Source of the DNA: Chryseobacterium sp. Tr-659
Lineage (GTDB): Bacteria; Bacteroidota; Bacteroidia; Flavobacteriales; Weeksellaceae
NCBI RefSeq assembly: GCF_011752975.1
Contig: NZ_VWWP01000004.1
Coordinates: 124,001 to 188,000, forward strand
DNA: 64,000 nucleotides
Direction: 5' to 3'
In this document: piece by piece, positions 35,213-44,494 of the stretch
How positions within the stretch are numbered: the first letter of the stretch is position 1
Layout: the number at the start of each line of letters is the position of its first letter
Made by a program: the position numbers and the translations under genes
The notes under the pieces: generated by a model
The model's database searches: none
What the model was told of the DNA's origin: nothing
What the model saw: the letters and a program-made list of their open reading frames with translations, nothing else

Positions 35213-36127
35213 TCATAAAAAAGATTTTCCTCTCAGAATGAGATAACCAAGCTTTTTAAAAAGATTCTTTTTTGAATTCTCAATAATTCCGTATGGTCTC
35301 AGTTCCGGGCGGAATCCTCTGAAAAATTCTTCAATATTTGGAAGTTCACCACCTTCAAAATCAAAAATATGGGTTTGAATGGTTTCTTTGATCTCATGAT
35401 CAATCAATACTGAAGCCCCGGATAACTTCACATACTCTTTATGATTAAAATTACCTAAAAGTGCTACCATATTGCCATCGGAATATGTCGCAATAACGTT
35501 AACGATTGTCTGCTGATAATAAAATGCCGTAAACTTCAGATACTTCATCTGATAAAATTTTTCAAAGATTCTCATAAAATCAGGAAGATCACTGTCTTTG
35601 CTCAATCCTATGGTATTGTCTTCTATAAAGGTCTTCGCTTTATCATAGGAAATTGTCCTGATCTCTGATTCTTTTAGAATGTCTTCATTCAATCTGAGTT
35701 TTCTTTTCCTTTTCGGGGAATATTTGGCATACACATTATCATAAGAATCGGGATATAATAAAAAATTCTTTTTGATTCTTATTTTTGTACGAAGCTGATT
35801 GACATCATTGAACGGATAGGCCCTGATCATATAATTGTTTTCCAGATAATCTAAAAATGCCTCGTTAAGATCAATCTCATCTTTTGCAGAAAAAACCCCC
35901 AGTTGCTGACAAAGCTTTGGGTTGTGTACAATTTTCATCCCATATTTTCTCACAAAAGGTACGGGCATTACAGCTTCATAATCTTTATATACCAAAACTT
36001 CCCAAGGCATTGTAGAAGTGGTGTCTAAAAAATCTTTTGTAGCAGAATATTTTCTCTGTTCAGAATTTTCCAAACACTGAGCATATTTCACAAAGTCAAT
36101 TTCATGGTATTTCAATCTTCTAATCAT
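35213..36127 (-). CDS. FemAB/GNAT-like acyltransferase
   Basis: A 304-residue protein with two GNAT-like halves. The N-terminal half has WEVLVYKDYEAVMPVPFVRK and NPKLCQQLGVFS; the C-terminal half has YLKFTAFYYQQTIVNVIATY and a SGASVLIDHEIKE segment, ending in FEGGELPNIEEFFRGFRPEL. This is the layout of FemAB-type peptidyltransferase or GNAT proteins in Bacteroidota. The substrate is unknown. The ATG overlaps the radC stop by 4 bp (36124-36127), so translation is coupled with radC. Confidence 0.6.
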   Translation of the reverse strand: MIRRLKYHEIDFVKYAQCLENSEQRKYSATKDFLDTTSTMPWEVLVYKDYEAVMPVPFVRKYGMKIVHNPKLCQQLGVFSAKDEIDLNEAFLDYLENNYMIRAYPFNDVNQLRTKIRIKKNFLLYPDSYDNVYAKYSPKRKRKLRLNEDILKESEIRTISYDKAKTFIEDNTIGLSKDSDLPDFMRIFEKFYQMKYLKFTAFYYQQTIVNVIATYSDGNMVALLGNFNHKEYVKLSGASVLIDHEIKETIQTHIFDFEGGELPNIEEFFRGFRPELRPYGIIENSKKNLFKKLGYLILRGKSFL

Positions 36128-36801
36128 AACAATCCTTCATCAGAAAAACTAAAATAAGAATTCTGTGTAATAATAATATGGTCTAAAAGCTGGATGCTTA
36201 GTGTTTGTCCCGCTTCTTTTATTTTTTGTGTGATATTGATGTCTTCCCTACTTGGTTTCAAACTTCCGGAAGGGTGATTATGGGCAATGATAATACCTGT
36301 TGAAAAATGATCCAGAGCCGTTTTGAAAAGAATTCTCACATCCACAATGGACTGACTTATGCCTCCCTGAGTGAGTTGTGAAACATGGATTACTTTGTTG
36401 CTGTTATTCATAAAAATAGCCCAGAACTCCTCAGTTCTCAAATCTGACAATTGGTTTTTAAGGATCTGATAGGCATCATTACTATTCCCGATCACAGATT
36501 TCTCAGGAATTTCCTGCACTGCTCTTCTCCTTCCTATTTCTAAAGCAGAAGTAATAGAAATAGCTTTTACTTCACCAATTCCTTTAAATTTCATTAGATC
36601 CTTCACGGAAAGAAGGCTCAGCTGATGCCAACTGTTGTTGACAGAGTTTAAAATTTTTCTTGCTAATTCAACGGCACTTTCTTCCTTATTTCCGCTTCCC
36701 ATAATAATTGCCAGCAGTTCCGAATCGGAAAGTGAGCCTTTGCCTTTCTGCAAAAACTTTTCTCTCGGTCTGTCATCCTCGGCAAGATATTTTATGGACA
36801 T
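36124..36801 (-). CDS. radC: RadC family JAB-domain protein
   Basis: A 225-residue protein with an N-terminal helix-hairpin-helix region (PREKFLQKGKGSLSDSELLA, FKGIGEVKAISITSALEIGR) and a C-terminal JAB1/MPN metalloprotease-like domain. The metal motif is HNHPSGSLKPSREDINITQK. The historic radiation-repair role of RadC is doubtful, and its biochemical function remains unclear. Length is standard. The acyltransferase gene overlaps its 3' end, and the L,D-transpeptidase-like gene lies 23 bp upstream. Confidence 0.93.
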   Translation of the reverse strand: MSIKYLAEDDRPREKFLQKGKGSLSDSELLAIIMGSGNKEESAVELARKILNSVNNSWHQLSLLSVKDLMKFKGIGEVKAISITSALEIGRRRAVQEIPEKSVIGNSNDAYQILKNQLSDLRTEEFWAIFMNNSNKVIHVSQLTQGGISQSIVDVRILFKTALDHFSTGIIIAHNHPSGSLKPSREDINITQKIKEAGQTLSIQLLDHIIITQNSYFSFSDEGLL

Positions 36802-36824
36802 TGAAATAGATTATGATAGTAAAA

Positions 36825-37400
36825 TTAATAAAATGCATATAAAATCATCGGCTTCTTCGACTCATCTATATATTTCGCTGTCTGATTAAAAGCATTTACA
36901 GAAAGCATCGGGCAGCCTAAGCTTAGACATGCCGGAGACTGAGATTCTCTATCCGGAATACATCCGTAAGAATGAAGAACAATAGCCCTCTCCATAGCAT
37001 TACTGTTAGTAGCATCCAAACCTTTTAAACGATATGCTTTCCCAAATTTTCCTATATAGCTTTCTCTTATTTCATATTTCCCTAAAGAAGACTGATAAGA
37101 TCCTTCAATATTACTGAACTGTAAAGCATCAGACCGGGGTATAACAGAACCGGAACCATGAGAAACAACGGCATGTTGTAGTACTTTATCATTTTTCAAG
37201 TCATATACGAAGTAACGAAACTTCCCGGAAGGTATTTTAAAATTAATAAAAACAGCCCTATCCTGATTATAGTTTTTCCCTTTAATATAATTTTTGATTT
37301 CTGAAATCTTCGCTTTAGGCACATTTTGGATACTCAACTGCTGAGATTCAGCTTTTGAACAGGAAGTTAATATAAAAACAAAGAGAATAAGGTATTTCAT
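36825..37400 (-). CDS. Murein L,D-transpeptidase catalytic-domain lipoprotein
   Basis: A 191-residue exported protein with MKYLILFVFILTSCSK, a lipobox-type signal (ILTSC). The rest matches the YkuD_2 type of L,D-transpeptidase: FRYFVYDLKNDKVLQHAVVS, HGSGSVIPRSDALQFSN, and the active-site stretch IVLHSYGCIPD...CLSLGCPML with catalytic His/Cys. These enzymes cross-link or edit peptidoglycan, or attach lipoproteins. It lies 16 bp from the ABC ATPase gene and 23 bp before radC, so it is in one transcription unit. Lipid anchoring is inferred. Confidence 0.8.
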   Translation of the reverse strand: MKYLILFVFILTSCSKAESQQLSIQNVPKAKISEIKNYIKGKNYNQDRAVFINFKIPSGKFRYFVYDLKNDKVLQHAVVSHGSGSVIPRSDALQFSNIEGSYQSSLGKYEIRESYIGKFGKAYRLKGLDATNSNAMERAIVLHSYGCIPDRESQSPACLSLGCPMLSVNAFNQTAKYIDESKKPMILYAFY

Positions 37401-37416
37401 TATTATTTGTGGGCAG

Positions 37417-38085
37417 CTATTCTATGATCATTCCATCTTTCATAACGAGCTTACGGTCTGTAATTTCAGCAAGATTCGGGTTGTGGGTTACAATTACAAA
37501 GGTTTGGTTGTATTTATCTCTCAGATCGAAAAATAATCTGTGAAGATCGTCCGCATTTTTAGAATCCAGGTTTCCCGTTGGCTCATCAGCAAAAATAATT
37601 TTTGGTGAATTGATTAAAGCTCTTGCTACTGCAACCCTTTGAGCCTCTCCACCTGAAAGCTGATTGGGCTTATGATTCAGCCTTTGCTCTATTTTTAAAT
37701 CTTCGAATAAGGCGTAAGCTTTTTCCATAGCTTCTCTTTCATTAGCTCCGGCAATTCTCGTAGGAAGCAATACATTTTCCAATGCTGTAAACTCAGGAAG
37801 AAGCTGGTGAAACTGAAATACAAAACCGATATTCTGGTTTCTGAATTTAGATAACTGTTTATCATTCATATTAATAAATGATTCTCCCGCTATTTCAATT
37901 TCCGTATCATATTTACCGGATTGGGTAGGATGATCTAAAGTTCCCAGAATCTGAAGCAATGTAGATTTACCAGCTCCCGATTCTCCAACAATAGAAACCA
38001 CTTCCCCCATTTTGATGTGAATATCAACTCCTTTCAGTACTTCTAAATTCCCATAAGATTTATGGATATTTCTTGCTCTAATCAT
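37417..38085 (-). CDS. lolD: LolD-type ABC transporter ATP-binding protein
   Basis: A 222-residue ATPase. Walker A is GESGAGKST (near 36), Q-loop [10 protein letters not shown], signature [15 protein letters not shown] and Walker [13 protein letters not shown]. The [12 protein letters not shown] start and GTLDHP insertion fit the LolD/MacB-like group, which release lipoproteins from the inner membrane or power other exporters. No permease (LolC/E) is adjacent in this window. It is the first gene of a likely operon with the L,D-transpeptidase-like gene and radC. The specific LolD role is inferred. Confidence 0.8.
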   Translation of the reverse strand: MIRARNIHKSYGNLEVLKGVDIHIKMGEVVSIVGESGAGKSTLLQILGTLDHPTQSGKYDTEIEIAGESFINMNDKQLSKFRNQNIGFVFQFHQLLPEFTALENVLLPTRIAGANEREAMEKAYALFEDLKIEQRLNHKPNQLSGGEAQRVAVARALINSPKIIFADEPTGNLDSKNADDLHRLFFDLRDKYNQTFVIVTHNPNLAEITDRKLVMKDGMIIE

Positions 38086-38240
38086 GATTCAAAAATAGTA
38101 AATTGATTTGAAATATGAGACAAATTTAAGGTGAATTGTAAACGGTCAATTTGTTTTGTCTACCAATTCTCAGACTTTTATTTTAGCTGCAAAAACTGAA
38201 GTTTACTTTGCTGTTGCTGCATTTAAAAACCAGAAATAAA

Positions 38241-38268
38241 AAACGCTCCTCAAAAAAGAGAAGCGTTT
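38241..38268 (-). terminator. Terminator of pdhC
   Basis: Stem AAACGCTCCTC (38241-38251) / GAGAAGCGTTT (38258-38268) with one mismatch and a 6-nt A loop. A T-tract follows on the minus strand, 23 bp after the pdhC stop. Confidence 0.75.
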
Positions 38269-38291
38269 CTAGTATTTTAAAACTTTCGAAA

Positions 38292-39893
38292 TTACACTAA
38301 CAATGTTAATGGGCTTTCTAAGTAAGTTCTTAATGTTTGTAAGAATTGAGCACCTGTAGCACCATCTACTACTCTGTGGTCACATGCCAATGAAAGCTTC
38401 ATTGTGTTTCCTACTACGATCTGACCATCCTTAACGATTGGTTTCTCGATAATCGCTCCTACTGAAAGGATCGCAGAGTTCGGCTGGTTAATGATACTTG
38501 TAAATGTTTCGATTCCGAACATTCCTAAGTTAGAAATAGAGAATGTAGATCCTTCCATTTCATTTGCTTTAAGGCCTTTATTTTTCGCTCTTGAAGCCAT
38601 ATCTTTTACGGATGCAGAAATCTGAGTGTAGGTCATCTGATCAGTATTTTTCAATACAGGAACTACCAATCCGTCAGGAATAGCTACTGCTACACCAATA
38701 TTGATATTTCCTCTGTGAATGATCTTATCTCCTGCCCAGCTTGAATTTACCTGAGGGTGTTTTCTTAAAGCAATTGCAGTAGCCTTGATGATCATATCAT
38801 TGAAAGAGATCTTGGTATCAGGTAAGGAATTGATTTCCTTTCTTGCCTCGATCGCTTTATCCATATTGATTTCCACCATCAGATAATAGTGAGGTGCGGA
38901 GAATTTACTTTCAGAAAGACGTTTTGCGATAATATTTCTTACCTGAGAGTTTGGAGTCTCTGTATCTTCACCCTGTACGAAGCTTACTGCAACCGGTGCA
39001 GCACTTGCTGCAGGAGCTGAAGCAGCTGATTTCGCAGCCGGCTGATAATTTTCAATATCTTTTTTAACGATTCTTCCGTTTTCACCTGAACCCTGAACAC
39101 TGTTGATATCAACTCCTTTATCCTGTGCCATTTTCTTAGCCAGTGGAGAGATTGCTACTCTGTCAGAAGATGAAGAACTGGCAGCCGGAGCAGCTTTTTC
39201 TTCTGTTTTAGCTTCTGCCTTCTGTTCAGCAGGTTTTTCTGTTGACTGAGCCGCAGCTTTCGGAGTACCTACTGCTGATACATCTGTTCCTGCAGGGCCA
39301 ATGATTGCCAATACGGAATCAACCGGAGCAGCACCACCTTCTTCTACACCCTGCTTCAATAATACTCCATTGAATTCAGATTCAAAATCCTGTACCGCTT
39401 TATCTGTTTCAATCTCAGCAAGAAGATCTCCTTCTTTTACTGTATCTCCTACATTTTTATGCCATTTAGCTACTTTACCTTCTGTCATTGTATCAGAAAG
39501 TCTTGGCATTGTAATAACTTCTACTCCTGCCGGAACTTCAGCAGTAGTTTCAGCAGCTGCCGGAGCTTCTGCTTTAGGCTGTTCTTCTGATTTCTTTTCT
39601 TCAGAACCTGCACTAGGAGCAGCTGCACCACCTGTCAGGCCTGAAATATCTTCTCCTTCATTACCGATAATTGCTAAAACAGAATCTACAACAGCAGCCG
39701 CACCTTCTTCTACACCTACGTATAAAAGAGTACCTTCTACTTCAGATTCGAAATCCTGAACTGCTTTGTCAGTTTCAATTTCAGCTAAAATATCTCCTTC
39801 TTTTACTTTATCTCCTACTTTTTTATGCCATTTTGCCACTTTACCTTCCGTCATAGTGTCGGATAGGCGGGGCATCGTAATTACTTCTGCCAT
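38292..39893 (-). CDS. pdhC: Pyruvate dehydrogenase E2 (dihydrolipoyl acetyltransferase)
   Basis: A 533-residue E2 subunit that moves acetyl groups from E1 to CoA. Two nearly identical lipoyl domains (residues 1-80 and about 125-205) each carry EIETDKAVQDFES, with the lipoylated Lys. Flexible Ala/Pro/Glu-rich linkers join them to an E3-binding domain (RVAISPLAKKMAQDKGVDIN, near 245). The catalytic core ends in LSLACDHRVVDGATGAQFL with the catalytic His and Asp. Two lipoyl domains rather than one or three is common in Bacteroidota. It follows pdhA on the same strand after 109 bp. Confidence 0.95.
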   Translation of the reverse strand: MAEVITMPRLSDTMTEGKVAKWHKKVGDKVKEGDILAEIETDKAVQDFESEVEGTLLYVGVEEGAAAVVDSVLAIIGNEGEDISGLTGGAAAPSAGSEEKKSEEQPKAEAPAAAETTAEVPAGVEVITMPRLSDTMTEGKVAKWHKNVGDTVKEGDLLAEIETDKAVQDFESEFNGVLLKQGVEEGGAAPVDSVLAIIGPAGTDVSAVGTPKAAAQSTEKPAEQKAEAKTEEKAAPAASSSSSDRVAISPLAKKMAQDKGVDINSVQGSGENGRIVKKDIENYQPAAKSAASAPAASAAPVAVSFVQGEDTETPNSQVRNIIAKRLSESKFSAPHYYLMVEINMDKAIEARKEINSLPDTKISFNDMIIKATAIALRKHPQVNSSWAGDKIIHRGNINIGVAVAIPDGLVVPVLKNTDQMTYTQISASVKDMASRAKNKGLKANEMEGSTFSISNLGMFGIETFTSIINQPNSAILSVGAIIEKPIVKDGQIVVGNTMKLSLACDHRVVDGATGAQFLQTLRTYLESPLTLLV

Positions 39894-40002
39894 AATTTAT
39901 TTTAATTTGAAAATTTAGCAATTTGAAAATCTGAAAATTAAAAAAGGATGGAATATCACCTCATTCTCAAATTTTCAAATTGTCAAATTAACTCATTATC
40001 TT
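39894..40002. other. Intergenic inverted AATTTGAAAAT motifs
   Basis: The pdhA-pdhC gap contains AATTTGAAAAT-like words (39905-39945) and the complement ATTTTCAAATT with CAAATT (39969-39990). They could fold into a loose hairpin between the genes. There is no T-tract, so this is more likely a processing or stability element than a terminator, or simply AT bias. Confidence 0.3.
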
Positions 40003-41004
40003 TTAGTTTTCTAATTTATCAAGGAATGGATAATCTTCCTGAGCATACACATATTCATAGATCTTCTCTGCATCCGGATATGGAGAATTTTCCATAAATT
40101 CGATACATTCTTCAACGAAGTCTCTTGATTTGTTATCCATAGCTTCCAATTCCGCTTCTGTAGCCCATCCGTTCTCTAAAATTCTGTGTTTTACCAATTC
40201 GATTGGATCATCATTTTTGTGAATGGCTACTTCTTCTTTAGATCTGTATGGCTCAGCATCAGACATAGAGTGTCCTCTGTAACGGTAAGTTCTTGCTTCA
40301 ATGAATGTAGGCCCGTCTCCTCTTCTTGCTCTTTCAATTGCTTCATAAGCAGCTTCAGCTACTTTCACAGGGTCCATTGCATCTACGGCAAGGCAAGGCA
40401 TTTCATATCCTAATCCTAGTTTATAGATATCTTCGTGGTTGGCAGTTCTTTTTACAGAAGTTCCCATTGCATATTGATTGTTTTCTACAACAAATACTAC
40501 AGGAAGTTTCCAGTTCATCGCCATGTTGAATGTTTCATGTAAAGACCCTTGTCTTGCAGCACCATCTCCGAAGAAGCAGATGTTTACAGCCTTTCTGTCG
40601 AAATATTTATCCGCAAAAGCAATACCTGCTCCCAAAGGAATCTGTCCTCCAACGATACCGTGTCCTCCGTAAAAACGGTGTTCTTTACTGAAAATGTGCA
40701 TAGATCCACCCATACCTCCGGATGTTCCGGTAGCTTTACCACAAAGTTCAGCCATGATTCTTTTAGGATCCACTCCCATCGCCATTGGATGGATGTGACA
40801 TCTGTAAGCAGTAATCATACTGTCTTTTGAAAGATCCATTGCATGTGTGAAACCAGCAGGGATTGCTTCCTGACCGTTATACAAATGTAAAAATCCTCTG
40901 ATCTTTTGTTTTAGGTAAAGAGAACGGCATTTGTCTTCAAACCTTCTCCACATTGTCATATCTTCATACCACTTCAGGTATACCTCTTTAGAAAATTCTT
41001 TCAT
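40003..41004 (-). CDS. pdhA: Pyruvate dehydrogenase E1 alpha subunit
   Basis: A 333-residue thiamine-diphosphate enzyme that decarboxylates pyruvate with E1 beta. ThDP/Mg motif is FFGDGAARQGSLHETFNMAMNW region (GDG at about 159, N near 187), preceded by GGHGIVGGQIPLGAGIAFA. The phosphorylation-loop-like YRYRGHSMSDAEPYR lies near 250. It is a separate alpha chain; the beta subunit gene is not in the window. A perfect minus-strand -7 box (TAATTTTG, 41049-41042) lies about 40 bp upstream. pdhC follows. Confidence 0.95.
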   Translation of the reverse strand: MKEFSKEVYLKWYEDMTMWRRFEDKCRSLYLKQKIRGFLHLYNGQEAIPAGFTHAMDLSKDSMITAYRCHIHPMAMGVDPKRIMAELCGKATGTSGGMGGSMHIFSKEHRFYGGHGIVGGQIPLGAGIAFADKYFDRKAVNICFFGDGAARQGSLHETFNMAMNWKLPVVFVVENNQYAMGTSVKRTANHEDIYKLGLGYEMPCLAVDAMDPVKVAEAAYEAIERARRGDGPTFIEARTYRYRGHSMSDAEPYRSKEEVAIHKNDDPIELVKHRILENGWATEAELEAMDNKSRDFVEECIEFMENSPYPDAEKIYEYVYAQEDYPFLDKLEN

Positions 41005-41478
41005 GTGTTAGCTCTTGCTTTTTTATGATGAAATAGTTGAGCAAAATTATGAAAAAAACTTTGTTTTTATTCTATACATAGATAACTTTTCGTTTTTTCT
41101 GCAAAATCTATTTGCGTGTGGAATGTATTATTCTTAATTTTCGATCCCTTAAAATCCTCAGAAAGTAACATTCTATCTATTATTTTCTCACCGTGACCTA
41201 TAAGGAATCGGTCTGTTTATCTGGCTTATCTGATTAATATATGAGAAAGAAATTTTCTTAATTGATTCCAGTTTTATCATCTTGTTTTTTCTACTTTTAA
41301 TTATTGTTAACATACAATTTGGTTATTTCAACAGTTTATTTTTCACAAAAAAATAGACACGGTTCAAAATGTTATTCTTATATCAAGAAAGAATTTAAAT
41401 ATTAAACTCTTCCATAAAAATATATTAAAATCAATCATTTACACCATTTCTGTCAGTTGTAAGAAAGTCTGCATTCAT
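41005..41478. other. AT-rich divergent gap
   Basis: It separates pdhA from the PAP2-like operon. Apart from the pdhA -7 box at 41042-41049, I see no open frame of merit, RNA gene or repeat. Regulatory sites for pdhA may lie here but none is recognisable. Confidence 0.35.
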
Positions 41479-41508
41479 TTGTTTTTTGAGGTTATAATGG
41501 TATATTTG
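41479..41508 (+). promoter_or_regulatory. Promoter of PAP2-like operon
   Basis: TTG (41479-41481), a 19-bp spacer and TATATTTG (41501-41508), both perfect, 16 bp before ATG 41525. It should drive the three-gene set to 44424. Confidence 0.6.
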
Positions 41509-41524
41509 ATTTTTAAACCTGAAT

Positions 41525-42127
41525 ATGGAAGAACAACAATCTTCGCTTCTGCACAAAATATCGAAAGTCATTTCTGATTTTTTTAATCCTTTGGTCTCTC
41601 TGGTCATTTTCTTTGTATTTATGAGCATCAGGACATACTCGCTTCAGGATTCTCTTCTGTATTTTCTTCCCATATTATTGATGATCATTATTCCGGTAAT
41701 TATCTGGCTGGTATGGAATGTAAAAACAGGAAGATATACCAATATGGATGTATCCAACCGGGTTCAGAGGAAAACACTCTATATATTTATAGCGGTGTGT
41801 GTCATTGTTTACCTTGCCTTCAATTATATACGAAACGGATATATTGATCTGGTAATGTTGTTTATTCTGATTCTTCTTTTCGCCTTACAAGTCAGTAATC
41901 TTTTTATTAAAAGTTCGATGCACACGGCCTTCAATATATTTGTAGCGGCATTATTTTTTACACTCGACTGGAAAATGGGGCTGGCATGGCTGGGGATTGC
42001 TATTTTGGTGGGAGTTACTCGTATTATTTTAAAAAGACATACCGTAAAAGAAGTATTTATGGGCGCCGGAATAGCTTTTATGGTATCTTTTATCTATCTT
42101 TATTGCAATATTCAATTTCAACATTAG
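41525..42127 (+). CDS. PAP2-like membrane protein
   Basis: A 200-residue polytopic protein with about five or six membrane helices. The C-terminal half contains a type 2 phosphatidic-acid-phosphatase pattern: SSMHTAFNIF (motif 2, Ser-His) and, 30 residues on, RIILKRHTVKEVFMGAG (motif 3, Arg-His). Motif 1 (K-x6-RP) is replaced by NRVQRKTLY, so phosphatase activity is uncertain. It is the first gene of an operon: the BlaI-type regulator begins 8 bp after its stop and a large membrane protein follows. It may handle lipid pyrophosphates. Confidence 0.65.
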   Translation: MEEQQSSLLHKISKVISDFFNPLVSLVIFFVFMSIRTYSLQDSLLYFLPILLMIIIPVIIWLVWNVKTGRYTNMDVSNRVQRKTLYIFIAVCVIVYLAFNYIRNGYIDLVMLFILILLFALQVSNLFIKSSMHTAFNIFVAALFFTLDWKMGLAWLGIAILVGVTRIILKRHTVKEVFMGAGIAFMVSFIYLYCNIQFQH

Positions 42128-42135
42128 AATACTCT

Positions 42136-42621
42136 ATGAAAATAAATCATCTTACTTCCGCAGAGGAAAACTTTATGAAGCTGTTTTGGAAAATGGAATC
42201 TTTCTATCTGAAGGACGTCATGGAGCAGCATCCGGAACCGAAACCACACCAGAACACGGTCTCCACTTATCTGAAAATATTGGTTGAAAAAGGTTATCTG
42301 TCAACAGTAAAAGAAGGACGAATCTTTAAATATACTGTACTTGTTCCTTTAGAAGAATACAAAAAGTTTTTATTAAAAGAGCTTTCCCATCACTTTTTCA
42401 ATGATTCCGGCAAAGAGATTCTGGAACTTTTACTGAACGAAAAATTAATATCCCAAGAGGATATGAAAGGATATTTTGACCTCAAAATTGAAATAAAGCC
42501 AGCAAAAATTGAAGAACCTAAGTTTGAGTTCGCCGATGAAATTTTAAACCCTAAAAAAGAGAAAAAAGCAAAAGGAAAAGACAAGGAAAAAGACAAAAAG
42601 AAAAAGAAGAAAAAAGAGTAA
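42136..42621 (+). CDS. BlaI/MecI family transcriptional regulator
   Basis: A 161-residue regulator. A winged helix (about 1-75) shows LTSAEENFMKLFWKMESFYL, HQNTVSTYLKILVEKGYLS and the wing TVKEGRIFKYTVLVP. A helical dimerisation region follows, ending LLNEKLISQEDMKGYFDLKI. The tail after residue 140 is almost all Lys, with Glu and Asp. BlaI proteins repress genes until cut by a BlaR sensor protease, but no BlaR is present here. ATG 42136 follows the PAP2 stop by 8 bp; a longer overlapping frame from 41986 is rejected since it would run through the PAP2 coding region. Confidence 0.85.
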   Translation: MKINHLTSAEENFMKLFWKMESFYLKDVMEQHPEPKPHQNTVSTYLKILVEKGYLSTVKEGRIFKYTVLVPLEEYKKFLLKELSHHFFNDSGKEILELLLNEKLISQEDMKGYFDLKIEIKPAKIEEPKFEFADEILNPKKEKKAKGKDKEKDKKKKKKKE

Positions 42622-42642
42622 TTTCACCACAAACACCAAATC

Positions 42643-44424
42643 ATGAAAACAAAATTCCTGGAAACCTTAAGCCGGGCAAATGAAATCATTTTGCGTTACC
42701 CGATGGTTTTGCTAATGGCCTTATTAGCTTCAATCGGAATTATCCGCATTATTGAAAATGAATATGATCAGATTTTCACCTATACCAACTTTACAATTTG
42801 TGCATGCTTGGGAATTTCTCTGATGTTTGCTCTGAAAATGCTGTCACAAAGAATTGGAAAAGAACTATTGTTACAGCTGTCCGGAATTGTTTTCCTCGTA
42901 GGATTCTATCTTATTCTGCCTTCAAATAAAAAGTTTTTTACAGAAGTCTATTTTTATATCATTTGGATAACGGTTATTCTTACTCATTTAATGGTTTCCT
43001 TTATTCCGTTCCTTGAAAAAAACAGAGAACTTAACTTCTGGCAGTACAATAAGAATCTCTTTGTTAATTTCTTTCTCACAATAGTATTCACAGGAGTACT
43101 GACGGGTGGTGTGGAACTGGCAATTCTCGCTGTTGACAAACTTTTTGATTTTAATTTCAACTCCAAACTTTATACGGATACATTTTTTGTTCTTGCTATT
43201 TTTGGAAGTTGTTTCATCTTCCTTTTATTTAATGATAAAGGTTTAATTACGCTGGAAAAAGACGGAAATTATCCTGTGGTGCTCAAGTTTTTCACCCAGT
43301 TTATATTAATTCCGCTGCTGCTTATTTATGTTGTTATTCTTTACTTTTATTCATTTAAAATTATAATCAGCTGGCAGCTTCCAAGAGGCTGGGTTTCCTA
43401 CCTCGTTTTAGCTTACAGCATCCTTGGTATTTTAGCACTATTACTGGTTCACCCATTGAAAGAAGAAAATGCAAAATCATGGGTGAAAATATTTTCAAAG
43501 GCCTTTTACTTTACTATTATTCCTTTGATCATTTTGCTTTTCACTGCTATTTTCACAAGGATTTTACAATACGGATATACTGAGCCTAGGTATTTTGTTC
43601 TATTGATTGCATTATGGCTGCTGAGCATTGTCGCCTATTTTATTTTCAGAAAAAAAACAACGATTAAGTTTATTCCCGTAAGCTTATTTTTATTTGGAAC
43701 TTTTGCTCTAATCTTTCCTTATTTTAATGCTTTTAGTGTTGCAAAAAGAAGTCAGAAAAGTGAGCTTTTAGCTATTCTGAACAATCAACAGTTAATTAAT
43801 AATGGTAAAATAGATTTTCAAAAGAAGGTTACCGATACAATTGCTCGTGAAATTGCTGATAAATTTGAATTCCTGGCTAAAAGAAAGCAACAAGAAGTTT
43901 TATTTGAATTTTTAAATAATAACGACCAGGCTCAATTAAAAAGCACTATTGAAAGTGGAGACTTTTATAATATAACCTATGACATAGAGAAAAAATTCAC
44001 CCATGTAAGTGAAACCTTAAAGGACAAGAATTACTCGGAACGATCAACCATCATTATTCCGGAAAAGCAGGCAATAGAAATCGATGGCTATCAGTACATG
44101 CTGTTTTTCCTTCCTGTCAAAAATGAGCCACAGCTGCTTAACGGAGACCAGTTTGAAATAGTAAATCAACTGAGCAATAAATCTTCTTTAAAAGTAAAAT
44201 TAAACTCTAAAGAAGAAACAGATTTTGGTCCACAAATTATTAAGCTGGTAAAAAAATATAAAGACAAGAGAGAAACGGTAAAAGCGGATATGAATATGGA
44301 ATCTGATTTAGGGAAATACCACATTAAGATTATTTTTAATGAAATCATCCTGAATAAGTATTATGATGAAGGCCTGCCCGATATCTACTATGAAAATGTC
44401 ATTTTGCTGGTGAGACCAAAGTAA
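42643..44424 (+). CDS. DUF4153-like membrane protein
   Basis: A 593-residue inner-membrane protein. Roughly ten to twelve hydrophobic helices fill residues 15-370 (for example YPMVLLMALLASIGIIRIIE, FFLTIVFTGVLTGGVELAIL and LVLAYSILGILALLLVHPLK). A soluble C-terminal region of about 220 residues follows, rich in Lys and Glu. Arrangement and motifs resemble DUF4153 proteins of Bacteroidota. Function is unknown. It is third in the PAP2-like/BlaI operon, 21 bp after the regulator, with a strong terminator behind it. Confidence 0.7.
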   Translation: MKTKFLETLSRANEIILRYPMVLLMALLASIGIIRIIENEYDQIFTYTNFTICACLGISLMFALKMLSQRIGKELLLQLSGIVFLVGFYLILPSNKKFFTEVYFYIIWITVILTHLMVSFIPFLEKNRELNFWQYNKNLFVNFFLTIVFTGVLTGGVELAILAVDKLFDFNFNSKLYTDTFFVLAIFGSCFIFLLFNDKGLITLEKDGNYPVVLKFFTQFILIPLLLIYVVILYFYSFKIIISWQLPRGWVSYLVLAYSILGILALLLVHPLKEENAKSWVKIFSKAFYFTIIPLIILLFTAIFTRILQYGYTEPRYFVLLIALWLLSIVAYFIFRKKTTIKFIPVSLFLFGTFALIFPYFNAFSVAKRSQKSELLAILNNQQLINNGKIDFQKKVTDTIAREIADKFEFLAKRKQQEVLFEFLNNNDQAQLKSTIESGDFYNITYDIEKKFTHVSETLKDKNYSERSTIIIPEKQAIEIDGYQYMLFFLPVKNEPQLLNGDQFEIVNQLSNKSSLKVKLNSKEETDFGPQIIKLVKKYKDKRETVKADMNMESDLGKYHIKIIFNEIILNKYYDEGLPDIYYENVILLVRPK

Positions 44425-44444
44425 ATCTATTGAAACCAATAAAA

Positions 44445-44471
44445 AAGAGACTGCTTTTATAGCAGTCTCTT
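44445..44471. terminator. Bidirectional terminator
   Basis: An 11-bp perfect stem AAGAGACTGCT (44445-44455) / AGCAGTCTCTT (44461-44471) with a 5-nt loop, flanked by A and T runs. It lies between the convergent DUF4153-like and lectin genes. Confidence 0.8.
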
Positions 44472-44494
44472 ATATTTTATATGTGATTTTTTTA

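Noticed and set aside
39894..40002. Repeat array between pdhA and pdhC
   Set aside because: AATTTGAAAAT words are short and irregular; no CRISPR-like spacing and no cas genes. No CRISPR array was seen anywhere in the window.
41986..42135. Extended frame 5' of the BlaI gene
   Set aside because: It runs through PAP2 coding sequence in another frame; the protein proper starts at ATG 42136.
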